Source of the DNA: Echinarachnius parma
Taxonomy: Eukaryota > Echinodermata > Echinoidea > Clypeasteroida > Echinarachniidae
DNA: 64,000 nt
Reading direction: 5' to 3'
NCBI GenBank assembly: GCA_037951105.1
Contig: JBAMJV010003307.1
Span: forward strand, 1 to 64,000
Shown one piece after another: positions 53,501-56,220 of this stretch. The stretch's first letter is position 1. Each line of letters starts with the position of its first letter. The notes below the pieces were generated by a model. It was not told the origin of the DNA and did not search any database. It saw only the letters and a list, made by a program, of their open reading frames with translations. Made by a program: the position numbers and the translations under genes.

Positions 53501-54233
53501 TTAGTGTACCAAAGTTAGCTCTACCAGATAAAGCAAACCAAATCAAAATCGGTCGAGAAAAGAAGGAGAAGAAGCATTTTTTGTGATTTCGAATAAATTT
53601 GCATAAATTACCATAGATAATGATTTTCACGATTCTGTGTAGAAGTTTTAAATCCCCCTCCTAACCCTATCTTATGAAACAATCAGAATCAAAATCGGTT
53701 GAAAAAAAAACGAAGAAGAAGCATTTTGAAAACTGTGGACGGACGGAAGGAAGGACGGACGGACGGACGGACGACGGACGCCACGCCATGGCATAAGCTC
53801 ATCGGGCCCTTCGGGCCGGATGAGCTAAAAATGGGGTACAAAAGAAAAATTCATGCTACACAATTTCTTCATTTGATTAACTTATTATCATTAATTTAGA
53901 CGTGTGATTTTTTTTTTTTTATAATATCAGAAAGAAACACAAATAATTTGTGCAACTTTTTTATGACAATATGTCAACAACAATAATAATAAGCTTTACA
54001 AAGTAAATATTTACCATCATTATTAACAAGTAAACAAAAGAAAATGAAAATGTCCTGCCTCATAAATCCTTGAATAGTTTCATTTGACAACTGGTATGTC
54101 AACATACATGTCCAATAAGAATTCTTAATTATTAACACGATCATGTTTCACGAAGATTTGTAAACTTGAAAAAATCTGACAAAATTTGAAAAATTATCAA
54201 TTAGTTGATTACTTACATTTTTTCCCAGTCCAT
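4344..54233 (-). CDS. HELZ2: HELZ2-like double helicase / RNB exoribonuclease, 33 coding exons, whole gene
   Basis: Spliced model of 3,742 residues. Domain order: helical/TPR-like N-terminus (about 1-160), Ser/Thr-rich linker (about 240-320), CCCH fingers (394-412 and 633-652, others in exons 10 and 12), C2H2 finger (910-932), helicase 1 (about 1394-1920), acidic linker (about 2000-2150), RNB (about 2390-2800), helicase 2 (about 3230-3710). Helicase 1 has GPFGTGKT 1523-1530, DEAGQ 1662-1666, GDPHQ 1689-1693 and TRAK near 1904. Helicase 2 has GPPGTGKT 3277-3284, DEAGM 3454-3458, GDHKQ from 3480, QYRM 3517-3520 and TRAK near 3700. RNB has the metal-binding Asp set D2404, D2410, D2412, D2413. 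Known of the family: vertebrate HELZ2 has zinc fingers, helicase, RNB, helicase in this order and is interferon-induced. Inference: an RNA helicase coupled to a 3'-5' exoribonuclease. It is about 1,100 residues longer than human HELZ2. All 32 coding introns are GT-AG and phase-consistent. Main doubt: frame at the start of exon 20. Confidence 0.9.
4715..4800 (+). repeat. Short dispersed repeat around 'tgtacaaagtcta'
   Basis: A 'gggaaccnngtgggnt-tgtacaaagtc' block. Similar copies lie near 19035-19090, 33765-33830 and 40520-40590. Confidence 0.6.
4940..5670 (+). repeat. Tandem interspersed repeat with (GACG)n tail
   Basis: Three full units begin with 'tgacctttgacctacttatg' and continue 'atcatggaggccaatatagg' and 'gggttggaaagttatcaacc'. 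The last unit runs into 'cggacagacggacggacg' and a tail with 'ccacctacggtgg'. An unrelated 140-bp stretch with (GAA)n interrupts it at 5318-5460. Same family as 19090-19650. Confidence 0.8.
5704..5871 (-). CDS. HELZ2: HELZ2-like coding exon 32, helicase 2 motifs V and VI (residues 3654-3710)
   Basis: Contains [36 protein letters not shown] and GLVIIG. TRAKR includes the arginine-finger-type residue of motif VI. More GC-rich than its surroundings. Confidence 0.95.
6968..7077. repeat. Hairpin-forming inverted repeat
   Basis: 'cacggaatattcctaccctc' and following bases pair with 'gatgtaatattccgtg' about 65 bp away. Non-coding, in the intron between exons 31 and 32. The rest of that intron (5875-6960) shows nothing I recognise. 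Confidence 0.6.
7158..7317 (-). CDS. HELZ2: HELZ2-like coding exon 31, helicase 2 (residues 3601-3654)
   Basis: Reads [20 protein letters not shown] and ends [11 protein letters not shown], motifs IVa and V (S.Y..Q and V.T...SQG). Confidence 0.93.
7682..7921 (-). CDS. HELZ2: HELZ2-like coding exon 30, helicase 2 (residues 3521-3600)
   Basis: 80 codons, phase 0. Starts [20 protein letters not shown], the H..IC.FPS..FY...L sequence that directly follows QYRM in this family, and ends SNTAEVGYV. Confidence 0.93.
8341..8443 (-). CDS. HELZ2: HELZ2-like coding exon 29, QYRM motif (residues 3486-3520)
   Basis: Reads [15 protein letters not shown] and ends MLTIQYRM, the classic motif IV of UPF1-like helicases. 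Acceptor CTTCAAACAG, donor GTATGT. Confidence 0.93.
8710..9100. repeat. Intronic tandem duplication and 7-bp microsatellite
   Basis: 'ggctaatcctactcatcacg' and about 100 following bases occur at 8728 and again at about 8958. A (CAGCTCG)n stretch lies at 9062-9098. Confidence 0.75.
9151..9530 (-). repeat. Two decayed copies of exon 28's 3' half
   Basis: 'gagctgcttgtggtc' (reverse complement of codons for DHKQL) and neighbouring exon sequence appear at about 9155 and 9422, besides the true exon edge at 9584. The copy at 9414-9530 includes the donor and about 50 bp of intron; the unit is about 170 bp. Both copies carry substitutions and indels. Confidence 0.85.
9584..9780 (-). CDS. HELZ2: HELZ2-like coding exon 28, helicase 2 motifs II and III (residues 3421-3486)
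   Basis: Contains [34 protein letters not shown] (Walker B at 3454-3458) and [11 protein letters not shown] (motif III). Two decayed copies of its 3' half lie downstream at about 9414-9530 and 9151-9240. Confidence 0.95.
10047..11023. repeat. 42-bp minisatellite, about 23 units
   Basis: Unit contains 'cccctgctccctagaccccc' and 'ttttgaagttgg'. At 42 bp (14 codons) without stops it stays open in several frames on both strands, producing long artificial ORFs. One position alternates ggA/ggC between units. It lies wholly in the intron between exons 27 and 28, so it is not coding. Confidence 0.95.
11326..11609 (-). CDS. HELZ2: HELZ2-like coding exon 27 (residues 3326-3420)
   Basis: Acceptor CATTCTGTAG, donor GTAGAT. 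Contains [16 protein letters not shown] and [12 protein letters not shown] sequence, the 'RVY....E..DFP.P' insert of HELZ2 helicase 2. A decayed copy of its 5' end lies at about 11770-11826. Confidence 0.9.
11770..11826 (-). repeat. Decayed copy of exon 27's 5' end
   Basis: On the minus strand CTTTATAG|GATACCTACGAGAA mirrors the true CATTCTGTAG|GATACCTTCGAGAA at 11609. Flanking intron sequence ('aataattgat', 'aactgac/aactaaa') is also duplicated, with a period of about 215 bp. The copy diverges after some 15 codons. Confidence 0.8.
12578..12966. repeat. Foldback (MITE-like) element, 389 bp
   Basis: The ends 'ggcccgaattctcgacttgt' and 'acaagttgagaattcgggcc' are inverted copies, and inner blocks ('caccagc...', 'accggtagtctttat') also pair. 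No coding capacity. Ends 71 bp from exon 26. Confidence 0.85.
13037..13174 (-). CDS. HELZ2: HELZ2-like coding exon 26, Walker A second half and motif Ia (residues 3280-3326)
   Basis: Starts [19 protein letters not shown], completing GPPGTGKT, and contains [16 protein letters not shown], the family's [12 protein letters not shown] motif Ia. Confidence 0.93.
13264..13480 (-). repeat. tRNA-derived SINE
   Basis: Minus strand has a tRNA-like head (ATAACTCAGTCGGTAGAGCA, then GCAATCCAGAGGTCATGGGT) with A- and B-box character. The tail 'ataagaaatcaacttgggga' is shared with the repeat at 60.6-60.9 kb. Confidence 0.65.
13862..14112. repeat. Palindromic MITE built of 'caatgggtacccattg' blocks
   Basis: Terminal 'tacccagggtgaaattcc' pairs with 'ggaatttcgtcctgggta'. 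Four or five internal 'atgggtacc' blocks are themselves palindromic. Confidence 0.8.
14375..14524 (-). CDS. HELZ2: HELZ2-like coding exon 25, helicase 2 Q motif and first half of Walker A (residues 3230-3280)
   Basis: Contains [13 protein letters not shown] (Q motif from 3256) and SVIQGPPG. A phase-1 intron cuts Walker A inside the second glycine codon. Spacing between Q motif and Walker A is normal here, unlike helicase 1. Confidence 0.93.
14822..17966. mobile_element. 3.1 kb foldback DNA element with CCGTA ends
   Basis: The ends CCGTAAAAGTTTGACTAGAG and its inverted copy are flanked by TA on both sides. The terminal inverted repeats extend about 370 bp with gaps and include a tRNA-like block ('tagctcttgggtcggtggtt'). 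It is inserted into an older repeat whose two parts lie at 14550-14820 and 17967-18165. No transposase ORF is visible; inside are a CA repeat (15478-15500), a GT repeat (17462-17501) and a smaller palindromic element. Confidence 0.85.
17324..17423. repeat. 100-bp palindromic element, copy 1
   Basis: 'catgggcgtcgatacttacg' pairs with '..agatcgacgcccatg'; the centre carries 'cattcatcaggggg'. Flanked by C-runs. Second copy at 28994-29095. Confidence 0.8.
17967..18165 (+). repeat. Repeat ending in (ACGG)n and a hairpin tail
   Basis: 'aaacattactaaagttatcg' block (also at 14575-14590 and 14738-14755), then 'acggacggaaggatggacag', then ATCCCCTC...GAGGGGAT hairpin. Confidence 0.7.
18162..18445 (+). 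repeat. Truncated copy of the TTAA-flanked element at 37.8 kb
   Basis: Shares 'aggatttgtacacaaatcac', 'acttacaaaaggtcacgtga' and 'atcacgcgaaaa.tcgaggg' with 38215-38480. Ends are missing. Confidence 0.8.
18670..18770 (-). CDS. HELZ2: HELZ2-like coding exon 24 (residues 3196-3230)
   Basis: Acceptor TTCGATGCAG, donor GTATGT. Reads [20 protein letters not shown] and a short polar tail; links the post-RNB region to helicase 2. Confidence 0.8.
19090..19650 (+). repeat. Second copy of the tandem interspersed repeat
   Basis: About three units with the same 'tgacctttgacctact' and 'gggttggaaagttat' blocks, ending in the same GACGGACG and 'ccacctacggtgggctcgac' tail. Confidence 0.8.
19831..23866 (-). 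CDS. HELZ2: HELZ2-like coding exon 23, helicase 1 end, linker and RNB exoribonuclease domain (residues 1851-3196)
   Basis: A single 4,036-nt exon. It holds motif VI ([10 protein letters not shown], 1898-1907) and VVVGDP, then an acidic disordered linker, then the RNB domain. [18 protein letters not shown] supplies D2404, D2410, D2412 and D2413, aligned with the four metal-binding Asp of bacterial RNase II, and [18 protein letters not shown] (about 2736-2753) supplies the other RNB signature. Both suggest an active 3'-5' exoribonuclease. No frameshift or internal stop. The region after RNB (about 2800-3196) resembles the beta-rich module before helicase 2. The donor is GT|GTAAAG at 19831; using it, the last codon is completed by exon 24. 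Confidence 0.95.
24208..24374. repeat. MITE-like inverted repeat
   Basis: 'ccgttgcagatacagataga' with 'aattgtaagtcaga' pairs with 'tctgacttaaattaattgta' and 'ctctttctgcaac'. In the intron between exons 22 and 23. Confidence 0.7.
24520..24595 (-). CDS. HELZ2: HELZ2-like coding exon 22, helicase 1 (residues 1826-1851)
   Basis: A 76-nt exon (acceptor TTATTTGCAG, donor GTATGT) reading [20 protein letters not shown] and VQNIQG. Joined to exon 23 it gives [19 protein letters not shown], the VE..QG.E...V..STVR motif V of UPF1-like helicases. Confidence 0.88.
25055..25438 (-). CDS. HELZ2: HELZ2-like coding exon 21, helicase 1 motif IV region (residues 1698-1825)
   Basis: 128 codons, phase 0. Contains [32 protein letters not shown] (LNYRS is the QYRM-type motif) and [10 protein letters not shown]. 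Confidence 0.92.
25484..25550 (-). repeat. tRNA-like sequence (SINE head or tRNA relic)
   Basis: Minus strand GGTCTATGATAGCTCAGTTG then GTAGAGCGCCGTAACAG and AGTCACTGGTTCA resembles A and B boxes. No cloverleaf I would trust as a working tRNA. Confidence 0.5.
25834..26075 (-). CDS. HELZ2: HELZ2-like coding exon 20, helicase 1 motifs II and III (residues 1617-1697)
   Basis: Contains [23 protein letters not shown] (Walker B, 1662-1666) and [12 protein letters not shown] (motif III). The first 18 residues (from the acceptor CCATAG) do not look conserved. In another frame, from an acceptor at 26062, the DNA reads [10 protein letters not shown], closer to the family, but that frame stops soon after. 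The model frame is the one consistent with exons 19 and 21. Confidence 0.85.
26580..26758 (-). CDS. HELZ2: HELZ2-like coding exon 19, helicase 1 (residues 1557-1617)
   Basis: Acceptor TATCATCCAG, donor GTAGAA. Completes [18 protein letters not shown] and contains [20 protein letters not shown], the region between motifs Ia and II. Confidence 0.88.
27139..27627 (-). CDS. HELZ2: HELZ2-like coding exon 18, helicase 1 Q motif, Gly-rich insertion and Walker A (residues 1394-1557)
   Basis: Q motif LNKWQEKAV at 1407-1415 is followed not by the usual dozen or so residues but by a long low-complexity tract rich in Gly, Ala, Gln, Arg and Glu (about 1434-1508). Then comes [19 protein letters not shown] with Walker A at 1523-1530. 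The tract is encoded by an impure GGA/GCA repeat (27290-27510). It ends with ICTHSN, which joins SAADLYI of exon 19, a known HELZ-type motif. Confidence 0.92.
28226..28678 (-). CDS. HELZ2: HELZ2-like coding exon 17, beta-barrel region before helicase 1 (residues 1243-1394)
   Basis: Acceptor ATTTTTGCAG, donor GTGATT. Contains [20 protein letters not shown] and [20 protein letters not shown], the conserved 'F.F.RN..P...MH.A.D' type element found N-terminal to the RecA domains of UPF1/HELZ-like helicases. Confidence 0.9.
28727..28832 (+). repeat. Imperfect ACT/ACC trinucleotide microsatellite
   Basis: Runs of 'actactactattact' and 'caccaccaccaccacta' just outside exon 17's acceptor side. Confidence 0.8.
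28994..29095. repeat. 100-bp palindromic element, copy 2
   Basis: 'catgggcgtaacgacttacg' and 'atgtctacgcccgtg' ends, same centre as the copy at 17.3 kb. In the intron between exons 16 and 17. Confidence 0.8.
29135..29287 (-). CDS. HELZ2: HELZ2-like coding exon 16 (residues 1192-1243)
   Basis: Acceptor TTGTTTCAG, donor GTCAGT. Contains [20 protein letters not shown], matching the L.x.NY..F.LL..EE pattern of the segment just before the helicase core in HELZ/MOV10-type proteins. Confidence 0.85.
29741..29897 (-). CDS. HELZ2: HELZ2-like coding exon 15 (residues 1140-1192)
   Basis: Acceptor TTGGCAG, donor GTGATT. Reads [20 protein letters not shown] and then a polar segment. Found by splice-phase continuation from exon 14; no motif of its own. 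Confidence 0.75.
30261..30462 (-). CDS. HELZ2: HELZ2-like coding exon 14 (residues 1073-1140)
   Basis: Acceptor CACCCCTCAG, donor GTAAGT. Contains [20 protein letters not shown], resembling the beta-strand segment (FRAxxxGxFxQWVVFDFG type) that precedes helicase 1 in HELZ family proteins, as I recall the family. Confidence 0.85.
31060..31240 (+). repeat. Dispersed repeat, second copy
   Basis: Shares 'gcagccaacctg', 'gaacctgtctatagaggtca' and 'cactatacacaggtttgact' with the 3.4-4.0 kb segment. Lies in the intron between exons 13 and 14. Confidence 0.65.
31288..31407 (-). CDS. HELZ2: HELZ2-like coding exon 13 (residues 1033-1072)
   Basis: 40 codons, phase 0 on both sides (acceptor AATCGCAAG, donor GTAACA). 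Acidic sequence with [19 protein letters not shown]; no domain recognised, but it suits the beta-rich middle region that precedes helicase 1 in HELZ-type proteins. Confidence 0.8.
31558..31625 (+). repeat. tRNA-like sequence
   Basis: 'tctagctcagttggcagttg' and 'ctggttcaaatcccggcagt' resemble A and B boxes. Probably a SINE head; the anticodon arm is poor. Confidence 0.5.
31890..32097 (-). CDS. HELZ2: HELZ2-like coding exon 12, CCCH finger end and helical segment (residues 963-1032)
   Basis: Acceptor CAATTTTCAG, donor GTATGT. Contains [17 protein letters not shown] and then a charged helix. A decayed copy of the first half of this exon, with its acceptor, lies upstream at 32196-32278. Confidence 0.85.
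32196..32278 (-). repeat. Decayed copy of exon 12's 5' half with acceptor
   Basis: Minus strand ...AATGTTTAG|GCACCTTACGAATCAG encodes [11 protein letters not shown] like exon 12 and then hits a TAA after ENK. Intron sequence upstream ('gataatgtaattt') is duplicated too. Unit about 180 bp. Confidence 0.88.
32391..33093. mobile_element. Element with TTAAAGGG..ACCA ends
   Basis: 'ttaaagggtaccaccag' at the left and 'cagtggtcccctttaa' at the right are inverted. Related ends occur at 41085, 47935, 48467 and 48670. Inside are CpG-containing palindromes such as 'gcgagcgctcgc'. Confidence 0.65.
33331..33637 (-). CDS. HELZ2: HELZ2-like coding exon 11, C2H2 finger (residues 861-963)
   Basis: Acceptor CTTTACAG, donor GTAAGT. 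A poly-Ser tract is followed by a C2H2 finger with C910, C913, H926, H932 (C-x2-C-x12-H-x5-H). It ends SHFQLCKG, whose Cys may start the finger completed in exon 12. Confidence 0.85.
34169..34478 (-). CDS. HELZ2: HELZ2-like coding exon 10, Cys-rich zinc-finger region (residues 758-861)
   Basis: Acceptor GATTTTATAG, donor GTGAGT. Starts LVCELCFN, then a basic region, then a CCCH-like group ending QCMFPHC and [13 protein letters not shown], the same finger-plus-helix plan as exons 8 and 9. Confidence 0.85.
34952..36010 (-). CDS. HELZ2: HELZ2-like coding exon 9, linker and canonical CCCH finger (residues 405-757)
   Basis: 1,059 nt, phase 0 at both ends. Finishes the first CCCH finger (C408, H412), then about 150 low-complexity Ser/Gly/Ala residues, then CEICF and a second finger at C633, C642, C648, H652 with exact C-x8-C-x5-C-x3-H spacing (within [20 protein letters not shown]). 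The two fingers are each followed by a Trp/Leu/Glu helix. Confidence 0.9.
36390..36564 (-). CDS. HELZ2: HELZ2-like coding exon 8, first CCCH finger part 1 (residues 346-404)
   Basis: Acceptor TTATCTAG, donor GTAACA. Contains C394 and C403 of a C-x8-C-x4-C-x3-H finger whose C408 and H412 are in exon 9, so the intron splits the finger. Such fingers bind RNA in related proteins. Confidence 0.8.
37314..37690 (-). CDS. HELZ2: HELZ2-like coding exon 7, Lys- then Ser/Thr-rich linker and Cys pair (residues 221-346)
   Basis: Acceptor TTTTAATAG, donor GTGAGT. Starts with a basic KKKKKSRR run (possible nuclear signal), then a Ser/Thr-rich tract encoded by GATGATGAC-type repeats on the plus strand (37440-37580), and ends with [20 protein letters not shown]. 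The CxxC may pair with cysteines of exon 8. Confidence 0.8.
37796..38513. mobile_element. Non-autonomous DNA element with TTAA target duplication (piggyBac/Kolobok-like)
   Basis: Terminal inverted repeats CCCTAACCAGGCCGGG and CCGGCCTGGTTAGGG, each flanked by TTAA. About 720 bp, no ORF. In the intron between exons 6 and 7. TTAA duplication is typical of piggyBac and Kolobok superfamilies; which one is not settled. Confidence 0.75.
38735..38765 (-). repeat. Short copy of exon 6's donor edge
   Basis: 'gctagacatacctgtgactt' matches 'gctagacttacctgtgactt' at the true donor (39281-39300), keeping a usable GTATGT donor. Only about 30 bp, so chance similarity is possible. Confidence 0.5.
39292..39465 (-). 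CDS. HELZ2: HELZ2-like coding exon 6 (residues 163-220)
   Basis: 58 codons between TATACATAG and GTAAGT. Begins [20 protein letters not shown] and becomes acidic then polar. A roughly 30-bp copy of its donor edge lies at about 38735-38765. Confidence 0.8.
39714..39945. mobile_element. Tc1/mariner-type MITE, 232 bp
   Basis: Terminal inverted repeats CAGTGTAGCCAACAATTATT and the inverted copy, flanked by TA. Nested in a wider inverted repeat (39600-40055) whose arms carry 'cacatgcgcagtacatcaag' and its reverse complement. Confidence 0.85.
40976..41053. repeat. Near-perfect 78-bp hairpin
   Basis: Arms 'tgagtggttttccccagccc' and 'gggctggggaaaacccactc' with a 12-nt loop. Size and shape are those of a pre-miRNA or a tiny MITE; the sequence cannot decide. 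Confidence 0.7.
41160..42400 (+). repeat. Direct repeat of about 860-bp period, rich in 'gcgcgc'
   Basis: 'acaaaatggcgtcctgatga', 'agttctaagttaga' and 'acgcgcacgcgcggaaa' occur at both 41.2-41.6 kb and 42.0-42.4 kb in the same order. Non-coding. Confidence 0.75.
42474..45700. mobile_element. 3.2 kb element with ATAT target duplication and dispersed GTAATTCCGTTAC copies
   Basis: Ends GGACAATTCC and GGAATTGCCC (inverted), each flanked by ATAT. The 13-mer GTAATTCCGTTAC or a close variant recurs at 42834, 43000, 43013 (inverted), 44033, 44193, 44570 (inverted), 44946, 45277, 45298, 45494 and 45675. Interior is AT-rich with no transposase. Lies in the 7.6 kb intron between exons 5 and 6. Confidence 0.75.
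46030..46330 (+). repeat. About 32-bp minisatellite
   Basis: Units of the form 'cgtattatgaatagcgaccc' repeat about eight times and decay towards 46330. Confidence 0.85.
46331..47085. other. Intronic sequence, nothing recognised
   Basis: AT-rich, with a 'ggcccaa'-rich stretch at 46760-46960 and no ORF, hairpin or repeat ends that I could support. Confidence 0.4.
47086..47240 (-). CDS. HELZ2: HELZ2-like coding exon 5 (residues 111-162)
   Basis: Acceptor ACATTACAG, donor GTACCT. Lys/Leu-rich helical sequence including [20 protein letters not shown], likely closing the TPR-like domain. Followed by a 7.6 kb intron. Confidence 0.8.
47241..48084. other. Intron between exons 4 and 5, mostly unassigned
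   Basis: AT-rich; a TTTAAAGGG-type repeat end occurs at about 47923-47944. If it pairs with the opposite end near 41085 the element would span 6.9 kb; I could not confirm that. Confidence 0.35.
48085..48142 (-). CDS. HELZ2: HELZ2-like coding exon 4 (residues 92-111)
   Basis: A 58-nt exon (acceptor CATGTTACAG, donor GTAAGT) reading [19 protein letters not shown]. It continues the N-terminal helical region; ends in phase 1. Confidence 0.75.
48467..48677. repeat. Short MITE with TTTAAAGGGAAC ends
   Basis: 'ttaaagggaaccataaccct' and inverted 'gttgttccctttaa' bound about 210 bp. Same end family as 32391-33093. Confidence 0.65.
49184..49390 (-). CDS. HELZ2: HELZ2-like coding exon 3, TPR-like helices (residues 23-91)
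   Basis: Acceptor CCATCGCAG, donor GTGAGT, 69 codons. Contains [20 protein letters not shown] followed by a second amphipathic helix, the helix-turn-helix pattern of a TPR unit. Human HELZ2 is not known to me to begin this way, so this may be a lineage-specific N-terminus. Confidence 0.8.
50003..50256. repeat. MITE with 'gggcccatattcatgaaa' ends
   Basis: 'gcccatattcatgaaagcct' and 'cttagttccttgctaagt' pair with 'acttagcaaggaactaag' and 'gggtttcatgaatatggggc'. In the intron between exons 2 and 3. Confidence 0.85.
50321..50369 (-). CDS. HELZ2: HELZ2-like coding exon 2 (residues 6-22)
   Basis: A 49-nt exon between TTCTGTATTACAG and GTACATGT. Reads [17 protein letters not shown] after completion of the split codon. 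Too short to be found as an ORF; supported by phase agreement with exons 1 and 3. Confidence 0.65.
50727..52464. mobile_element. Non-autonomous hAT-type element with 8-bp target duplication
   Basis: Starts CAGTGCTGTAGTCGAGTCC and ends with its inverse (GAGTCCTACAGCACTG). The flanking 8-mer GTAATAAA is exact on both sides (50719-50726, 52465-52472). Subterminal (CGAGTC)n arrays occur at both ends (50738-50878, 52322-52455). No transposase ORF. Confidence 0.92.
52728..52812 (+). repeat. About 28-bp tandem repeat, three units
   Basis: 'cagtaatacgg(g)gttctctgtagta' three times. Confidence 0.85.
53155..53830 (+). repeat. A-rich low-complexity region and repeat with (ACGG)n and hairpin tail
   Basis: (AAAC)n at 53311-53377; then a repeat with 'cacgattctgtgtagaagtt' ending 'cggacggacggacggacg' and the hairpin AGCTCATCGGGCCC..GGGCCGGATGAGCT. 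Confidence 0.75.
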
Positions 54234-54339
54234 GTTTACTAATTGTCCTCACTCGTACTCTAGAACCATTTCACTTGTGAGTTGCTTCACGTGTCTTCAA
54301 TGAAAAGAATCTTGAAGCTGCTTCACTGTTAGCCGATGC
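54217..54339 (-). CDS. HELZ2: Exon with 5' UTR and HELZ2-like start codon (coding exon 1, coding part 54233-54217)
   Basis: Acceptor ATATTCCAG before 54339 and donor GTAAGT after 54217. The ATG at 54231-54233 sits in a strong context (A at -3, G at +4). The 17 coding nt read MDWEK plus two bases; joined to exon 2 (49 nt) they make 66 nt, which delivers exon 3 in its open frame. That match is why I chose this start. Upstream in the exon, another ATG opens a six-codon ORF. Confidence 0.65.
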
Positions 54340-54385
54340 CTGGAATATGTGATAATGAAAAATAGATACAATTAAAACATCTTAT

Positions 54386-55131
54386 GGGCCATTCTTGGTC
54401 ACGTGTGTGACCTAAAATATGAACAATTTTGAAATAGGATGCTTATATTTTATTAAGTATAGGAGGTATGATGATGTGAACTTCATATATAAATTGCATA
54501 TGGTGAAGTCTTTCAGATGTAACACAAAAGATTTTATTAGGATTACGTTACTCAAGGACAGAGGTCAAATGGCATCGGTCACGTGTGTGACTTTGCACGG
54601 GAGTATTTTGAAGAAAAATAAAATTCAACTCAATTTCATCTTGGAAATCCTGTGAGATATAAAAAGCTAAAATGTTCATATTAGTAACACACAACTGATA
54701 TATATCTGTGAGTAAGAAAATGGTATAAGATAAAAATTATCTCAAACAGTTGTTTTTTAACGTATGTTAATATGTGGGGATGTATGGGTCACGTGTGTGA
54801 CATTTTGGGGTGGTCACGTGTGTGACGTGTACAATGTGAATGGAAATGGGAATTTTACAAATATTAGGTTTAGATAGTAACATGAAGTTCAATTTTCACA
54901 AAGTTGGTATCAACATGTACAGGAGATTAAGAGGAATGTTAAGAGTTATGATTTTTATTTGAATATTGAAATATGTAAATTTATGCAAATGAGTAAGAAC
55001 TTTTCTAAATTCAATATAAAACATATATTGCATAAAACCTTGGACATTGATCTTTCCAATAATGGAATAAAACAACTGAAAAAACAAACTTCATTTTTTC
55101 CAAAAAAGCTTCACTTTTCAAAGAATGGCCC
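54386..55131. mobile_element. 746-bp element with TTAT target duplication and repeated GGTCACGTGTGTGAC
   Basis: Ends GGGCCATTCTTGG and CAAAGAATGGCCC, each flanked by TTAT. The 15-mer GGTCACGTGTGTGAC occurs exactly at 54397, 54577, 54787 and 54812. AT-rich interior without a protein I recognise. It lies just upstream of the exon that carries the start codon. Confidence 0.8.
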
Positions 55132-55135
55132 TTAT

Positions 55136-56220
55136 ACTGACATAGTCATCTGTAAATCATTCACACAGGAAAATAAACCCATGCAACACAAAAGTAAGCC
55201 CCCACCAGCAAGGGCGTCAACAGCTATCAAAAAGTGGGGGGGGGACCATTGCGAGGGAGCGAAGCGACCGAGGGGGGAGGGTGTGGGAGGGGGGTGTCCC
55301 CCCTCCCACAGTAGGGAGCTTTTTCATTATTGGACCTAAAATTGTGCAATCTGGTGCATACCTAGGACCTAATTTTGTATTGATACGCAATTGTGTATAC
55401 ATGTAATGAATTGACCTCCGTCACCACATATTGATTGATCAGGAATTTTTTAAAATTTCATAACTAAAAAATAAACAAATATGAAATTTCCATTCACTCA
55501 TCGCATGTTGTCACGGTCGACGACATTCTCCTCGTCAACCTCAATGTCAAAGGCAGGAGTTAAGAACGGAAACAATTATTATTAAACAATTATTATTTAA
55601 CACAATGTCCTACGCCTCATTATTTCTATATACAACTATAACAGATTGTTTATTAAATACTCTAAAACATGTTGACGTGGCCATGGGGGTATCATCGTCA
55701 TTACCATAAAGCGAATCAACCGAGAGGGGTAAGGGTGCTTTTGCAATGTTTTACTTTAAATTATGCAATCTGGTGCATACTTAGGAAGGAAATTTGACTT
55801 GACATGAAGTAAAATCTGATTTTAAAAAAAAAATAATAAAAAATTTTTGGGTAGCCCCCCCCCCCTCCCCCCACCAATACGCCAGTGAGCTATAGCGTTC
55901 ACGGCCACAGCAGCTTATCTACGTCCATTCGGACCATGGTTTGTATACCCAAGGAAATGGGAGCTATTCCCTGGAATACTGACACTTGCCTACAAAAAGA
56001 AACATTGTGTTACGTATGTCCAAGGAGGTACTAGTACCTCCTTGGCATGTCACAAGTACAGACCATTTAGTGCAGGTGCCGGGGCAATATAACGGTTCCA
56101 CCGCTATTATTGTGAAATGTATTAAATGCAGACATTCGAGATTCGAGATTGATTTCATTGAGTCAGCCATAGTACAAGCTATATAATCATACATACATTA
56201 TAGGACCTAAAGAATACAAC
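55136..56220. other. First-intron sequence, repeat fragments only
   Basis: 'aaaaagtggggggg' and 'gcgagggagcgaagcgaccg' fragments at 55230-55310 (related to 60455-60545), poly-C at 55855-55872. No coding potential. Confidence 0.4.
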
